DNA of 64,000 nt from Candidatus Schneideria nysicola (GTDB lineage Bacteria > Pseudomonadota > Gammaproteobacteria > Enterobacterales > Enterobacteriaceae). The notes beneath the pieces were generated by a model. The model made no database searches, had not been told where the DNA came from, and worked only from the letters and a program-made list of their open reading frames with translations. Position 1 is the first letter of the stretch, and each line of letters starts with the position of its first letter. The DNA is taken from positions 157,089 to 221,088 of the forward strand of contig NZ_CP074435.1 in NCBI RefSeq assembly GCF_019923565.1, given 5' to 3'. A program made the translations under genes and the position numbers. This document shows positions 18,807 to 28,931 of the stretch, in pieces.

Positions 18807-19673
18807 GTGATTATTATTGATCATCCTAATATTTTATCTCAAATATTAAAAAAATTACATCAGAAAAATAAATGTATCGCTCTAGTTCCTACTATGGGAA
18901 ATTTACACGCAGGACACATGTCTTTAGTAAAATCCGCAAAAGCACAAGCAGATATTGTCATAGTGAGTATTTTTATTAATCCTATGCAATTTAATTGTAA
19001 GAATGATTTAGAATCTTATCCTCGTACCTTACAAGAAGATTATGAAAAATTATTAAGTCATAATATTGATATAGTTTTTTCTCCAATAGAGAATAAAGTT
19101 ATGTATCCCAAAGGACTAGAAACTCAAAGTTTTATAGAAGTACCTAATATTACTTCTATACTAGAAGGAAAAAGTAGACCAGGTCATTTTAGAGGGGTGG
19201 CTACAATTATAAGTAAATTGTTTAATTTAATAAAACCTAATATAGTTTTTTTCGGAGAAAAAGATTTTCAACAACTTTTTTTAATCCGTCAATTAGTTCA
19301 AGATCTAAATTATGATATTCAAGTTATTGGTATACCTACAGTCAGAGCTAATGATGGATTAGCACTAAGTTCTAGGAATCGTTTTCTTAGTCAATCCCAA
19401 CGTAATAAAGCACCAATATTGTATAAAGTAATGTTATATCTTGCAAAAAGAATAAAAAAGGGTGAAATGAGATACGATCTTTTATTAAAAGAAGCCGCGT
19501 TACAACTAAATAAACAAGGACTAATACCAGATTCTTTAGAAATATGTGATGCTGATACATTAACACTTCCTACATCTACTACTCAAAGATTAGTAATATT
19601 ATTCTCTGTTTGGATAGAGAAAACTAGATTAATTGATAATATACAAGTGAATTTATATCATTATCATTCATAA
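18807..19673 (+). CDS. panC: Pantothenate synthetase (pantoate-beta-alanine ligase)
   Basis: PanC condenses pantoate with beta-alanine using ATP. Translation starts at GTG 18807, six bases after GAGAGG; no in-frame ATG suits the family start M-x-I-I. The 288-aa protein shows P-T-M-G-N-L-H-A-G-H (nucleotidyltransferase HxGH-type motif), F-V/I-N-P-M-Q-F and R-D-G/A-L-A-L-S-S-R-N. It is 21 nt downstream of panB. No panD is adjacent, so beta-alanine must come from a distant gene or the host. Confidence 0.96.
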   Translation: MIIIDHPNILSQILKKLHQKNKCIALVPTMGNLHAGHMSLVKSAKAQADIVIVSIFINPMQFNCKNDLESYPRTLQEDYEKLLSHNIDIVFSPIENKVMYPKGLETQSFIEVPNITSILEGKSRPGHFRGVATIISKLFNLIKPNIVFFGEKDFQQLFLIRQLVQDLNYDIQVIGIPTVRANDGLALSSRNRFLSQSQRNKAPILYKVMLYLAKRIKKGEMRYDLLLKEAALQLNKQGLIPDSLEICDADTLTLPTSTTQRLVILFSVWIEKTRLIDNIQVNLYHYHS

Positions 19674-19732
19674 TGATTAAAAATAACATAATATATAAAA
19701 ATTTACCTATCTAATAAAAAGAATGTAGTAGT

Positions 19733-20617
19733 ATGAATCAATCTAAAAAAGTGCAGACTTTTCAAGAAATTATTTTTAACCTTCAGCAATATTGGAAAAA
19801 TCAGGGTTGTACAATTATCCAACCATTGGATATCGAAGTTGGTGCAGGGACCTCACATCCTATGACATTTTTAAAAGCATTAGGTTCAAAACCTATTGCA
19901 TTTGCTTATGTACAAGCATCAAGACGTCCAACAGACGGTAGATATGGAAAAAATCCTAATCGATTACAACATTATTACCAATTTCAAGTTGTTATCAAAC
20001 CCTCGCCTATAAATATACAAAAATTATATCTCGACTCTTTAGTAGCAATTGGATTAGATTTACAAATACACGATATTCGTTTTATTGAAGATAATTGGGA
20101 AAATCCTACACTAGGTGCATGGGGAATAGGATGGGAAGTATGGCTTGATGGAATGGAAATAACCCAATTTACTTATTTTCAACAAATGGGAGGATTAGAG
20201 TGTAATCCCATAACAGGTGAAATTACTTACGGTCTTGAAAGATTAGCTATGTATTTACAGAATATAGATTCTATTTATGATGTAGTATGGAATAATATTT
20301 CTGATATCGGTAAAATTACTTATGGTGATATATTCTTTCAAAAAGAAGTAGAATATTCCGCCTATAATTTTAAGTATGCAGATATCCATTTTTTATTAGC
20401 TTCTTTTAATCACTATGAGAAAGAATCCATGAATTTATTAAAATTAAATCCTCCTCTTCTTTTCCCTGCTTATGAATATCTTCTTAAAGCGATTCATTGC
20501 TTTAATTTATTAGAATCCCGTAAGGCTATATCCGTTACAGAAAGACAAAATTATGTATTACGCCTTTGTACGTTAACAAAGATAATAGCGAAAACATATT
20601 ATTCTACTTCAATATAG
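19733..20617 (+). CDS. glyQ: Glycyl-tRNA synthetase alpha subunit
   Basis: GlyQ is the catalytic subunit of the heterotetrameric glycyl-tRNA synthetase. The 294-aa protein has the class II segments [18 protein letters not shown] and [15 protein letters not shown], plus Y-G-L-E-R-L-A-M-Y. It lacks about nine residues at the C-terminus relative to E. coli (303 aa). glyS follows after 25 nt, as expected. Confidence 0.97.
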   Translation: MNQSKKVQTFQEIIFNLQQYWKNQGCTIIQPLDIEVGAGTSHPMTFLKALGSKPIAFAYVQASRRPTDGRYGKNPNRLQHYYQFQVVIKPSPINIQKLYLDSLVAIGLDLQIHDIRFIEDNWENPTLGAWGIGWEVWLDGMEITQFTYFQQMGGLECNPITGEITYGLERLAMYLQNIDSIYDVVWNNISDIGKITYGDIFFQKEVEYSAYNFKYADIHFLLASFNHYEKESMNLLKLNPPLLFPAYEYLLKAIHCFNLLESRKAISVTERQNYVLRLCTLTKIIAKTYYSTSI

Positions 20618-20642
20618 TAGTACTATAAATTCTTTTTATGTT

Positions 20643-22697
20643 ATGAATAAATATACTTTTTTAATAGAAATCGGTACAGAAGAATTACCTCCTAAATTAG
20701 CATATTCTCTATCAAAAGATTTTGCTAATCATCTTAGTATTGCATTAACTGATTATCGAATCGGTTATGAAAAAATTCATTATTTTTCTACGCCTCGTCG
20801 TTTAGCACTACAAGTATCTAACTTAAATGAAAAACAAGAAGATATTTATCTTGAAAAAATTAGTCCGAGATTGTCAAATCTTAAATTCAATCCATCTATA
20901 ATAAAATGGGGAAGAAATTTAGGACTAACAATAGATCAACTTCATCAACTGCCTACTAATAATGGAAAATTAATTTATAAATTTTTATCTAAGGGACAAT
21001 TAGTAAAATTTTTACTATTAGATATAGTGAAAAATACCATCAAAAAATTATCGATTTCCAAATCCATGAGATGGGGTATGGGCAATATCAAATTTATTCG
21101 TCCAGTTCATACTATTACTTTGTTATTAGATAATCAAATTATTCCAGGAACCATTTTAGGTATCCCTTCGGATAGAATATTACAAGGTCATCGTTTCATC
21201 GGAAAAGAAAATATTATATTAGATCATGCAAATAATTATATACCTCTCTTATTTAAAGAGGGAAAAGTGATAGCAGATCATACACATCGAAAAAATATCA
21301 TTCTTGATGAAATTGAAATACAAGTGAAAAAAATTGGAGGAATGGTAAATATTACAGATGAAGATTTTATTGACGAAATTACTTCATTAGTGGAATGGCC
21401 TGTAGTTTTACTAGGTCATTTTCATAAAAAATTTTTAAAAATACCGGTCGAAGTGTTAATTTTCATTATGAAAAATGAAAAAAAATATTTTCCAATTTAT
21501 AATAAAAATGGAACACTTCTGCCCTATTTTATATTGGTATCTAATATTAAATCTTTGAATCCAGAACAGGTTATTTCTGGGAATGAAAAAACATTACATT
21601 ATAGGCTCATAGATACTGAATTTTTTATAAAAAAGGATACTAATCAACGTTTAGAAGAATACTTATTAAAATTAAATAATATTATATTTCATGAAAATCT
21701 AGGTTCTCTCTATGAAAAAAGTATTCGTATTAAACATTTATCAGTTTGGATTGGAAAAAAAATTCATGCTAATATTCAGGAAACAAAAAGAGCAGGACTA
21801 CTCTCTAAATGTGATTTAGTTACTCATATGGTAACCGAATTTCCTAGTATGCAAGGTATTATAGGAATGCATTATGCTATTCAAGATGGAGAATCTTATT
21901 CTATAGCTTTAGCACAAAAAGAACAATATTATCCTAGATTTTTTAACGATATTTTACCTACCACACTAATCTCATCTGCAGTTTCATTGGCAGATAAGAT
22001 AGATAATATAGTAGGTATATTAGGAATATATAAGAATCCGAGAGGAGAAAGCGATCCTTTTGCGATTCGTAGAGCCGCTATTGGAGTATTGCGTATAATT
22101 ATAGAAAAAGGTTTGCTACTAGATTTAGAATCTATGATAAAAAAAACAGTCAGTTTATATAAAACTAAATTAATTAATACAAATGTAACAGATGAAACTG
22201 TTAATTTTATATTAAATAGATTTTTTAATTTATATCCAAAAGGAGAACATAATATTATTAAAGCAGTACTTGCTTGCCATACTTCTTATATTTTACCATT
22301 TCATTTTAATGCCAAAATACAAGCAATTCAATTTTTTATCAGAAAAAAAGAATTTACGGTTATTTTAATCGTATATAAAAGAATAGCTAATATTCTAAAT
22401 AAATCTCATAATATACTTAATACAGATTTTTCTTTTTCTTTACTACAAGAAAAATACGAGATAGAATTAGCAAACGCTTTAATTACACTTCAAGAAAAAT
22501 TACCATTTTATTTTAAAAATGCTCAATATAAAGAACTATTACAGCAAATAATATCAATGCAAGACGTTATTGAGTCTTTCTTTAAAAGTGTCTTTATTTT
22601 CACAGAAGATAAGATGATACAAAACAATCGATTAACTTTACTTAAAAAACTACATACAATATTATTACAAATAGCAGATATATCACTATTACTTTAA
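20643..22697 (+). CDS. glyS: Glycyl-tRNA synthetase beta subunit
   Basis: GlyS binds tRNA-Gly for the alpha2beta2 enzyme. At 684 aa it is close to E. coli (689). It opens with the typical F-L-I-E-I-G-T-E-E-L-P-P-K, contains S-M-R-W-G and R-F-I-G near 140-190, and the D-K-I-D-N-I-V-G-I-L-G block, an HD-like core around 450-460. The C-terminal anticodon-binding region is divergent but present, including V-M-V-x-x-like F-I-F-T-E-D-K. It terminates about 210 nt before rpmF. Confidence 0.96.
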   Translation: MNKYTFLIEIGTEELPPKLAYSLSKDFANHLSIALTDYRIGYEKIHYFSTPRRLALQVSNLNEKQEDIYLEKISPRLSNLKFNPSIIKWGRNLGLTIDQLHQLPTNNGKLIYKFLSKGQLVKFLLLDIVKNTIKKLSISKSMRWGMGNIKFIRPVHTITLLLDNQIIPGTILGIPSDRILQGHRFIGKENIILDHANNYIPLLFKEGKVIADHTHRKNIILDEIEIQVKKIGGMVNITDEDFIDEITSLVEWPVVLLGHFHKKFLKIPVEVLIFIMKNEKKYFPIYNKNGTLLPYFILVSNIKSLNPEQVISGNEKTLHYRLIDTEFFIKKDTNQRLEEYLLKLNNIIFHENLGSLYEKSIRIKHLSVWIGKKIHANIQETKRAGLLSKCDLVTHMVTEFPSMQGIIGMHYAIQDGESYSIALAQKEQYYPRFFNDILPTTLISSAVSLADKIDNIVGILGIYKNPRGESDPFAIRRAAIGVLRIIIEKGLLLDLESMIKKTVSLYKTKLINTNVTDETVNFILNRFFNLYPKGEHNIIKAVLACHTSYILPFHFNAKIQAIQFFIRKKEFTVILIVYKRIANILNKSHNILNTDFSFSLLQEKYEIELANALITLQEKLPFYFKNAQYKELLQQIISMQDVIESFFKSVFIFTEDKMIQNNRLTLLKKLHTILLQIADISLLL

Positions 22698-22779
22698 TAA
22701 TGTTTAATTTTTTACTATTCTAATAGTAGAATATTGTTTGTATTGATTAATACGGCGAATTGATATTTTTATTTATTTT

Positions 22780-22808
22780 TTAACATCTTATAATTTAGCA
22801 TATATAAA
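22780..22808 (+). promoter_or_regulatory. Candidate sigma-70 promoter for rpmF-plsX-fab operon
   Basis: TTAACA (22780-22785) and TATAAA (22803-22808) are separated by 17 nt, with a predicted start near 22815 and a leader of about 95 nt to rpmF. In E. coli rpmF is preceded by yceD; no yceD remains here, so a promoter in this 212-nt gap is needed unless the operon reads through from glyS. A/T-rich DNA gives chance matches. Confidence 0.4.
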
Positions 22809-22909
22809 TATTATTATAAAGCTACAGTAAATGTATTTTAACAAAACTTTTATAAGTTTAAAAAGAATATGCTCTATTGAGAGATATTTTAATAGGAGGG
22901 TTTTTCTTC

Positions 22910-23080
22910 ATGGCAGTACCAAAAAAAAAATCGAGTCGATCAAAACGTGGAATGCGTAGATCTCATGATATTCTTACTATCCCTACTTTATCTATAGATA
23001 AAATTTCCGGTTTAGTTCATCGCCGCCATCATCTTACAAAAGATGGGTTTTATAGAGGTCATAAAATTAATATTAAATAA
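22910..23080 (+). CDS. rpmF: 50S ribosomal protein L32
   Basis: The 56-aa product matches E. coli L32 (57 aa) through [11 protein letters not shown] and [12 protein letters not shown]. The ATG at 22910 has AGGAGGG nine bases upstream; an in-frame ATG-like extension 11 codons earlier is rejected. Codons 4-7 are written as an unbroken run of ten A residues (22921-22930, encoding K-K-K after P), a potential polymerase slippage site in an essential gene. It leads the lipid operon rpmF-plsX-fabHDG-acpP, as in E. coli. Confidence 0.96.
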   Translation: MAVPKKKSSRSKRGMRRSHDILTIPTLSIDKISGLVHRRHHLTKDGFYRGHKINIK

Positions 23081-23105
23081 ATCATTACGGACGGACAATA
23101 ATATA

Positions 23106-24137
23106 TTGAGAATATTATCTCTTTCATTAGATGCAATGGGGGGGGATTTTGGTCCTGCTGTAACCGTCCCCGCCGCATTACAAGCATTAATATCATATCC
23201 CAAACTTGAAATTATACTCGTTGGTGATCCTATAACAATTAATACATATTTAAAAAAATATCATGCTATTCTTTCTGAAAGATTAACAATATTTCCAGCT
23301 CATGCTGTTATTGCTAATGATGTTAAACCATCACAAGCAATACGTGCCAGTAAAGGAACATCTATGCGATTAGCAATTGAATTAATACAATCTGGACGTG
23401 TGCAAGCATGTGTTAGTGCAGGAAATACTGGATCTTTAATGGGATTAGCAACTTTAATACTAAAACCTTTAAATGGGATCAATCGTCCAGCTTTAATGGT
23501 AGTTTTACCCCATAAAAAAAAGGGTAAAACTATTTTATTAGATCTAGGTGCGAATGCTGTATGTGACGGTACGATGCTTGTACAATTTGCTTTAATGGGA
23601 TCGGTTGTTGCAGAACAAATTATTGGAGTACATACTCCAAGAGTAGCTTTATTAAATATAGGAGAAGAAGAAAATAAAGGACCGGATCATATTCAACAAG
23701 CAGCTAAAAAATTAAAACAGATTCAATCTATTAATTATATAGGATATCTCGAAGCTAATGATTTATTAACCGGAAAGACAGATGTGATGGTCTGTGACGG
23801 ATTTTCTGGAAATATTACCTTAAAAACGATGGAAGGTGTAATAAGATTTTGTCTATCCTTTATACAATCCACCTCCAATCAAAGTTCTATAATAGAAAAA
23901 AAAATAAAATCTCTAATAAAAAATTTCTTTGTAAATCGTCAAATTTCTCAACTGAATCCTGATCAGTACAATGGTGCTTATTTAGTAGGATTAAGAGGGA
24001 CTGTTATAAAAAGTCATGGCGCTGCTAATCAACATGCATTTACTGCTGCTATTGAACAAGCAATTCAAGCAGTAGAAAAAAATGTTCCAGAACGTATAGC
24101 AGCACGATTGAGTACAGTACTTTTACAAAGTACATAA
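23106..24137 (+). CDS. plsX: Phosphate acyltransferase PlsX
   Basis: PlsX converts acyl-ACP to acyl-phosphate for phospholipid synthesis. I start it at TTG 23106 ([17 protein letters not shown]), which matches the family N-terminus, with GGA about 10 nt before. The longer frame from 23043 would overlap rpmF and add 21 unrelated residues. The result is 343 aa (E. coli 356). [17 protein letters not shown] and [13 protein letters not shown] are conserved. A coding A9 tract sits at 23896-23904. Confidence 0.95.
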   Translation: MRILSLSLDAMGGDFGPAVTVPAALQALISYPKLEIILVGDPITINTYLKKYHAILSERLTIFPAHAVIANDVKPSQAIRASKGTSMRLAIELIQSGRVQACVSAGNTGSLMGLATLILKPLNGINRPALMVVLPHKKKGKTILLDLGANAVCDGTMLVQFALMGSVVAEQIIGVHTPRVALLNIGEEENKGPDHIQQAAKKLKQIQSINYIGYLEANDLLTGKTDVMVCDGFSGNITLKTMEGVIRFCLSFIQSTSNQSSIIEKKIKSLIKNFFVNRQISQLNPDQYNGAYLVGLRGTVIKSHGAANQHAFTAAIEQAIQAVEKNVPERIAARLSTVLLQST

Positions 24138-24143
24138 TTATAC

Positions 24144-25097
24144 ATGTTTAGTAAAATTCTTGGAACTGGAAGTTATCTTCCCCAAAAAATCCGATCTAAT
24201 TTTGATTTAGAAAAAATGGTGAATACTTCAGATGAGTGGATTGTTGCTCGTACGGGTATACGTGAACGCCGTATAGCCGGTGCGCATGAGACTGTTTCTA
24301 ATATGGGATTCTATGCCGCGGAAGCGGCATTAGATATGGCTGGAATTCAAGCAAACCAGGTAGGAATGATTATTGTCGCAACCACTTCTTCTAGTCACGC
24401 TTTCCCAAGTTCTGCTTGCCAATTACAAAGAGATTTAGGAAGTATTGATACCATTGCTTTTGATTTATCTGCGGCTTGTTCTGGATTTATTTATTCTTTA
24501 AGTATAGCTGATCAATATATTAAACATGGATTGATAAATTATGCATTAGTCATCGGTTCTGATACTTTAACCCATACCTTAAATCCTAATGATAGGGGGA
24601 CTTTAATTCTATTTGGAGATGGTGCAGGTGCAGTATTACTAGGTCAATCAGACAATCCAGGTATTATTTCTACTCATTTACATGCAGATGGATGCTATGG
24701 AAATTTACTGACGTTACCTTATCAAAATCGTATTGATCCTTCTTCTATTTCTTATTTAGAAATGTCAGGAAATGATGTATTTAAAGTAGCGGTGATGGAA
24801 TTAACTCAAGTTATCAGTGAGACTCTTATTGCTAATAATTTAGATTGTAGTGCATTAGATTGGTTAATTCCTCATCAAGCTAATTTACGTATAATTACAG
24901 CTACTACCAAACGGATGGCTATTCCTATGGAAAAGGTTATAGTTACACTCGATAGACACGGTAATACTTCTGCTGCTTCAGTTCCATTGGCTTTAGATGA
25001 GGCAGTCAGAGATGGTCGTATTCAATCGGGTCAACTAATTTTATTAGAAGCATTTGGTGGGGGATTTACGTGGGGTTCAGCACTTCTTCGATATTAA
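24144..25097 (+). CDS. fabH: Beta-ketoacyl-ACP synthase III
   Basis: FabH condenses acetyl-CoA with malonyl-ACP to start fatty acid synthesis. It is 317 aa, the same as E. coli. The catalytic cysteine is in L-S-A-A-C-S-G-F (Cys112). The histidine is in L-I-P-H-Q-A-N and the asparagine in R-H-G-N-T-S-A-A-S, positions 244 and 274 by family numbering. It is packed 6 nt after plsX. This is the only condensing enzyme in the operon, because fabF does not follow acpP. Confidence 0.97.
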   Translation: MFSKILGTGSYLPQKIRSNFDLEKMVNTSDEWIVARTGIRERRIAGAHETVSNMGFYAAEAALDMAGIQANQVGMIIVATTSSSHAFPSSACQLQRDLGSIDTIAFDLSAACSGFIYSLSIADQYIKHGLINYALVIGSDTLTHTLNPNDRGTLILFGDGAGAVLLGQSDNPGIISTHLHADGCYGNLLTLPYQNRIDPSSISYLEMSGNDVFKVAVMELTQVISETLIANNLDCSALDWLIPHQANLRIITATTKRMAIPMEKVIVTLDRHGNTSAASVPLALDEAVRDGRIQSGQLILLEAFGGGFTWGSALLRY

Positions 25098-25115
25098 ACA
25101 AGGTAAGGTATGATT

Positions 25116-26057
25116 ATGAATCGATTTGCTATGTTATTTCCAGGACAGGGTTCTCAAAAAATTGGGATGTTATCAGAATTGGCCCAAAAATATTCCATTA
25201 TAAAATCTACCTTTGATGAAGCATCATTAGTTCTAGATTATGATTTATGGAATCTGGTACAACATGGTCCAAGTGAAAAATTAAACCAAACTTGTCAATC
25301 TCAACCTGCTATACTGACAGCATCAGTAGCTATTTGGCGATTATGGAAAAATTTTAGTAAAAAAAATCCCGATATAATCGCAGGACATAGTCTAGGTGAA
25401 TATTCTGCATTAGTATGTGCGGAGGTATTAAGTTTTACTGATGCTATCAAATTAGTAGCATTACGAGGTTCACTTATGCAATGTGCGGTTTCCAAGAATG
25501 TTGGTACTATGTCTGCAATTTTAGGTCTGGATAGTAAGATTATTGAAAAAATTTGTAGAAAATTGTGTTATGAACAGATTGTGGAAATAGCTAGTTATAA
25601 TGCTCCAGAACAAACCGTAATTTCTGGACATAAAGAGGCCGTCGAACGTGTAAATATAGCTTGTAAAAAAGCTGGCGCTAAAAGAACGATAGAATTACCT
25701 ATTAGTGTACCAAGTCATTGTACATTAATGAAATCTATATCCAAAGAACTCGATACTGCCATGGATGGAATCTGTTTTTCTTCCCCTACCTTACCTATAA
25801 TTAATAATGTGAATGTAAAAATTTTGACTCATCCAGACGCAATTCGTCAATCTTTAATACAACAATTATACAGACCAGTGCGCTGGACTGAAATAATTAG
25901 ATATATTGCTAATCAAGGGATTACGTTTTTTATAGAGGTAGGTCCTGGACAGATATTGAAAAATTTAATTCCATATATTCTTGATAATCTCTCTTGTGAG
26001 ACAATTAATAATCCCATCAATTTGAAAAAAATGGTGAAACGGTTTTATTTCTATTGA
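25116..26057 (+). CDS. fabD: Malonyl-CoA-ACP transacylase
   Basis: FabD loads malonyl onto ACP. The ATG at 25116 gives M-N-R-F-A-M-L-F-P-G-Q-G-S-Q, matching the E. coli start, and has AAGG 7 nt upstream. The ATG at 25110 is nearer that AAGG but also follows AGG at 25101-25103. The 313-aa protein carries the nucleophile in A-G-H-S-L-G-E-Y (Ser92) and the catalytic histidine in S-V-P-S-H-C near residue 200. The C-terminus is slightly longer than E. coli (309 aa). Confidence 0.96.
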   Translation: MNRFAMLFPGQGSQKIGMLSELAQKYSIIKSTFDEASLVLDYDLWNLVQHGPSEKLNQTCQSQPAILTASVAIWRLWKNFSKKNPDIIAGHSLGEYSALVCAEVLSFTDAIKLVALRGSLMQCAVSKNVGTMSAILGLDSKIIEKICRKLCYEQIVEIASYNAPEQTVISGHKEAVERVNIACKKAGAKRTIELPISVPSHCTLMKSISKELDTAMDGICFSSPTLPIINNVNVKILTHPDAIRQSLIQQLYRPVRWTEIIRYIANQGITFFIEVGPGQILKNLIPYILDNLSCETINNPINLKKMVKRFYFY

Positions 26058-26108
26058 AATATATGTTATTACTGATTGAAGAAACTTTATTTAATATTAG
26101 GTTTGAAT

Positions 26109-26849
26109 ATGTCTTTACAGGGTAGGTTTGCATTGGTAACAGGTGCTAGTAGAGGTATAGGTCGTGCAATAGCAGAAGTTATGGTAGAAAAAGGAGCGGT
26201 AGTTATTGGTACATCTACTAGTAAACAAGGAGTAGAGAGTATCAATCATTTTTTAGAGAAACAAGGAAAAGGAATAGAATTAAATCTTTCTCATCGTAGT
26301 TCTGTAGATGCTTTTTTAACAACAATACAAAAAGAATTGAATCATATTGATATATTGGTAAATAATGCTGGTATTACTCAGGATAAATTATTAGTACGGA
26401 TGAAAGAAGAAGAATGGCAATCTGTTCTGGATATTAATTTAACCTCTATATTTCGTCTTTCAAAGGAAGTCGTGCGTCTCATGATGAAAAGACGATATGG
26501 TAGAATTCTTACTATTGGCTCTGTTATAGGTTCAATGGGAAATATTGGACAAACAAATTACGCAGCGGCTAAAGCCGGTCTCATTGGCTTCAGTAAATCT
26601 CTCGCAAGAGAAGTTGCTGCTTGGGGTATTACAGTCAACGTAATATCACCTGGTTTTATTACCACCGATATGAGTAAAAAATTAATATATGAGAAAGAAG
26701 AATTGAAAAAGATACTTTCTAGAATACCTATAAAACGTTTTGGAAGCCCTAAAGAAGTTGCTAATATTGTGGCTTTTTTTGCTTCTGAAGAAGCCTCATA
26801 TATTACTGGAGAAACAATACATATTAATGGTGGAATGTATATGTTATAA
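26109..26849 (+). CDS. fabG: 3-oxoacyl-ACP reductase
   Basis: FabG reduces beta-ketoacyl-ACP with NADPH. The ATG at 26109 yields 246 aa starting M-S-L-Q-G-R-F-A-L-V-T-G; TTAGG lies 7 nt upstream, and an in-frame TTG at 26076 is rejected. The short-chain dehydrogenase motifs fall at E. coli positions: T-G-A-S-R-G-I-G (11-18), N-N-A-G (85-88), and Ser138, Tyr151 and Lys155 of the catalytic triad. The C-terminus G-G-M-Y-M-L is typical. Confidence 0.97.
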   Translation: MSLQGRFALVTGASRGIGRAIAEVMVEKGAVVIGTSTSKQGVESINHFLEKQGKGIELNLSHRSSVDAFLTTIQKELNHIDILVNNAGITQDKLLVRMKEEEWQSVLDINLTSIFRLSKEVVRLMMKRRYGRILTIGSVIGSMGNIGQTNYAAAKAGLIGFSKSLAREVAAWGITVNVISPGFITTDMSKKLIYEKEELKKILSRIPIKRFGSPKEVANIVAFFASEEASYITGETIHINGGMYML

Positions 26850-26919
26850 TACAGTGAGTGATTGTATAATTTATGATATATTGTTGTAATTAATCTAATT
26901 ATTATTATAGGAAAAGGAT

Positions 26920-27183
26920 ATGAGTACCATCGAAGATAGAGTAAAATCCATTATTGCAGAACAATTAGGTGTAAAAAAAGACGAGGTTATAAATAGTGCG
27001 TCTTTTGTTGATGATCTAGGGGCTGATTCACTTGACACTGTTGAATTAGTAATGGCACTAGAAGAAGAATTTAATATAGAAATTCCCGACGAAGAAGCTG
27101 AAAAAATTACTACTGTACAAGCCGCCATCGATTTTATACAAGTAGAAAAGAAATCTAATAATAACAATTTAACTATAAAATAA
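26920..27183 (+). CDS. acpP: Acyl carrier protein
   Basis: AcpP carries growing acyl chains on phosphopantetheine attached to the serine of D-S-L (Ser37, counting Met). The acidic four-helix protein is nearly identical to E. coli through residue 75 ([14 protein letters not shown]). It then gains a Lys/Asn tail, reaching 87 aa against 78. AGGAAAAGGA precedes the start. In E. coli fabF follows; here a structured spacer and then speG on the other strand follow, so fabF has been lost or moved. Confidence 0.97.
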   Translation: MSTIEDRVKSIIAEQLGVKKDEVINSASFVDDLGADSLDTVELVMALEEEFNIEIPDEEAEKITTVQAAIDFIQVEKKSNNNNLTIK

Positions 27184-27223
27184 AAATGTATATATAATAG
27201 AGCAAATTTATTCTCTAATATTT

Positions 27224-27280
27224 ATTTATAGATAGAACTATTCGGTGTAGTATAACTTCTTCTACAATCTATCTATAAAT
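27224..27280. terminator. Long imperfect hairpin downstream of acpP
   Basis: Two 13-nt arms, ATTTATAGATAGA (27224-27236) and TCTATCTATAAAT (27268-27280), are perfect inverted repeats. The 31-nt interior can form a second stem, TGTAG / CTACA (27246-27250 with 27262-27266). It sits between convergent acpP and speG and could end either transcript, although there is no long T-tract and the stem is A/T-rich. Confidence 0.4.
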
Positions 27281-27287
27281 TCAAGAT

Positions 27288-27321
27288 AGTATTCTACCAT
27301 AATTTGAGGTAGAAAGATACT
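27288..27321. terminator. Second hairpin in the acpP-speG spacer
   Basis: TCTACC (27293-27298) pairs with GGTAGA (27308-27313). The stem extends through AGTAT (27288-27292) with ATACT (27317-27321) across a 3-nt bulge. CTTTATTTT follows on the plus strand. It may act as the real acpP terminator. Confidence 0.4.
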
Positions 27322-27370
27322 CTTTATTTTAAATCATGTGAAAGATTACTTTTATGAATAGATTTAATAT

Positions 27371-27925
27371 TTATTCTCCCATTTTGTTATAAAAAGAATG
27401 ATACTCTCTTTGAAAAATACACATTCGTAACGTATCACGATATTGACCATTGACAAAAAACTCCTGTAATAAAACCCCTTCTTGTTTAAATCCTAATTTA
27501 TTATAAATATGAATGGCTTTAATATTATCTTTATCCACGATTAAATATAATTTATGTAAATTCAGTACCATAAAACTAAAATTTAATGCGAGATGAGTTG
27601 CAGTACTAGCATAACCTTTGCCCTGATGTTCAGGTACTATTAAAATAGAAAACTCAGCACGTCTATGAATATGATCAATATCTACCAGTTCTACTAATCC
27701 AATATTAATTCCCGTTTTATCAATGATAAAACGTCTCTCATTTATATTGTGAATATTTTTATTGTAAATATCCTTCAATTCTACGTAAGCTTCATGTGGC
27801 TCTTCAAACCAGTATTTCATCATCATTTTATTATTATTAAGCTGATGAATAAAATGTAAATCTTCTCTTTCTAAGGGTCGTAGTCGGATCGTTTTATTTA
27901 TTTTAGAAAATTTGTTTTCTTGCAT
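27371..27925 (-). CDS. speG: Spermidine N1-acetyltransferase
   Basis: SpeG acetylates spermidine and spermine with acetyl-CoA to detoxify polyamines. The 184-aa GNAT protein aligns along its length with E. coli SpeG (186 aa): [20 protein letters not shown], acetyl-CoA loop [14 protein letters not shown] and I-H-I-Y-N-K-L-G-F with the catalytic tyrosine. A good AAGGGG site precedes the ATG. RimJ-type acetyltransferases are the alternative, but the match to SpeG is much closer. Divergent from nadE. Confidence 0.92.
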   Translation of the reverse strand: MQENKFSKINKTIRLRPLEREDLHFIHQLNNNKMMMKYWFEEPHEAYVELKDIYNKNIHNINERRFIIDKTGINIGLVELVDIDHIHRRAEFSILIVPEHQGKGYASTATHLALNFSFMVLNLHKLYLIVDKDNIKAIHIYNKLGFKQEGVLLQEFFVNGQYRDTLRMCIFQREYHSFYNKMGE

Positions 27926-28113
27926 TCAAAATGTTCCCCTTGACAGGAATAAAAGTGGATTGATGTGGAATGATTATTAATTTAAAAATAGAGTCGTACT
28001 CTTCTTGCATATTTCTTCCAAACTATAATAGAATGCTGATTGGCAAATCAATCTATTTTTATCGTATGAACACTCTATAATGAAACTATCCGCTATTATC
28101 CCAATAATTTTTC

Positions 28114-28917
28114 ATGAAACAAAAAGAAATTAATTCTATATTGAGAGTGAAATCTGAGATAAATTCAGAAGAAGAAATTCGAAGAATTGTGATGTTTATC
28201 AAAAAATATCTGCAAAAACATATTACTATACGTAGTTTAATTGTGGGGATTAGTGGAGGACAAGATTCAACTTTAGCTGGAAAGCTATGTCAAATTGCTA
28301 TAAATGAAATACGCCAAAAATATTATAAATTTATCGCTATACGGTTACCTTACGGTAAACAACGAGATGAAAAAGATTGTCAAGATGCACTGAAATTTAT
28401 TCAACCTGATATTATATTAAAAATTAATATCAAACGTGCTATTCAAGCCAGTGAAGCGACATTGAGAAATCGTGGTATTCTATTAAATGATTTTATTAAG
28501 GGTAATGAGAAAGCACGCGAACGGATGAAAATCCAATATAGTATTGCTGGAATGAATGCAGGTTTGGTTGTGGGTAGTACTAATGCTTCCGAAATGTTGA
28601 CGGGATTTTTTACTAAATATGGGGATGGAGCCACCGATATTACGCCATTATTACACTTAAATAAACGACAAATACGTCAATTACTCGAATATTTGCATTG
28701 TCCAAAGCATTTATATTTAAAAACACCAACAGCAGACTTAGAAGAAGATAGACCAGCTTTCCCAGACGAAGACGCTCTTGGTGTAAGTTATGATAGGATT
28801 GATGATTATCTAGAAGGTAAAATCATTGATGAAAAATCGGCGCAAATAATTGAGAATTGGTATAAAATTACGTCACATAAAAGACGACCTCCTATTAAGA
28901 TAGGAGATGAATTTTAA
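28114..28917 (+). CDS. nadE: NH3-dependent NAD synthetase
   Basis: NadE amidates deamido-NAD using ammonia and ATP, the last step of NAD synthesis. The 267-aa protein has the PP-loop S-G-G-Q-D-S at 47-52 and matches E. coli (275 aa) throughout, including N-E-K-A-R-E-R-M and [10 protein letters not shown]. The usual V-G-T-D-H-A-A-E reads V-G-S-T-N-A-S-E (152-159): the D-H pair is replaced while the metal-binding glutamate remains. It lacks the F-W-K-K end. The start has no obvious ribosome-binding site. Confidence 0.94.
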   Translation: MKQKEINSILRVKSEINSEEEIRRIVMFIKKYLQKHITIRSLIVGISGGQDSTLAGKLCQIAINEIRQKYYKFIAIRLPYGKQRDEKDCQDALKFIQPDIILKINIKRAIQASEATLRNRGILLNDFIKGNEKARERMKIQYSIAGMNAGLVVGSTNASEMLTGFFTKYGDGATDITPLLHLNKRQIRQLLEYLHCPKHLYLKTPTADLEEDRPAFPDEDALGVSYDRIDDYLEGKIIDEKSAQIIENWYKITSHKRRPPIKIGDEF

Positions 28918-28931
28918 GGTAAGGATATCCT

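Noticed and set aside
23043..23105. N-terminal extension of plsX reading out of frame through rpmF
   Set aside because: The 21 residues have no family match; TTG 23106 gives the conserved PlsX start.
27371..27925. RimJ/RimL ribosomal-protein acetyltransferase
   Set aside because: The sequence follows SpeG closely along its length, including Y-W-F-E-E-P and the C-terminal R-M-C-I-F-Q.
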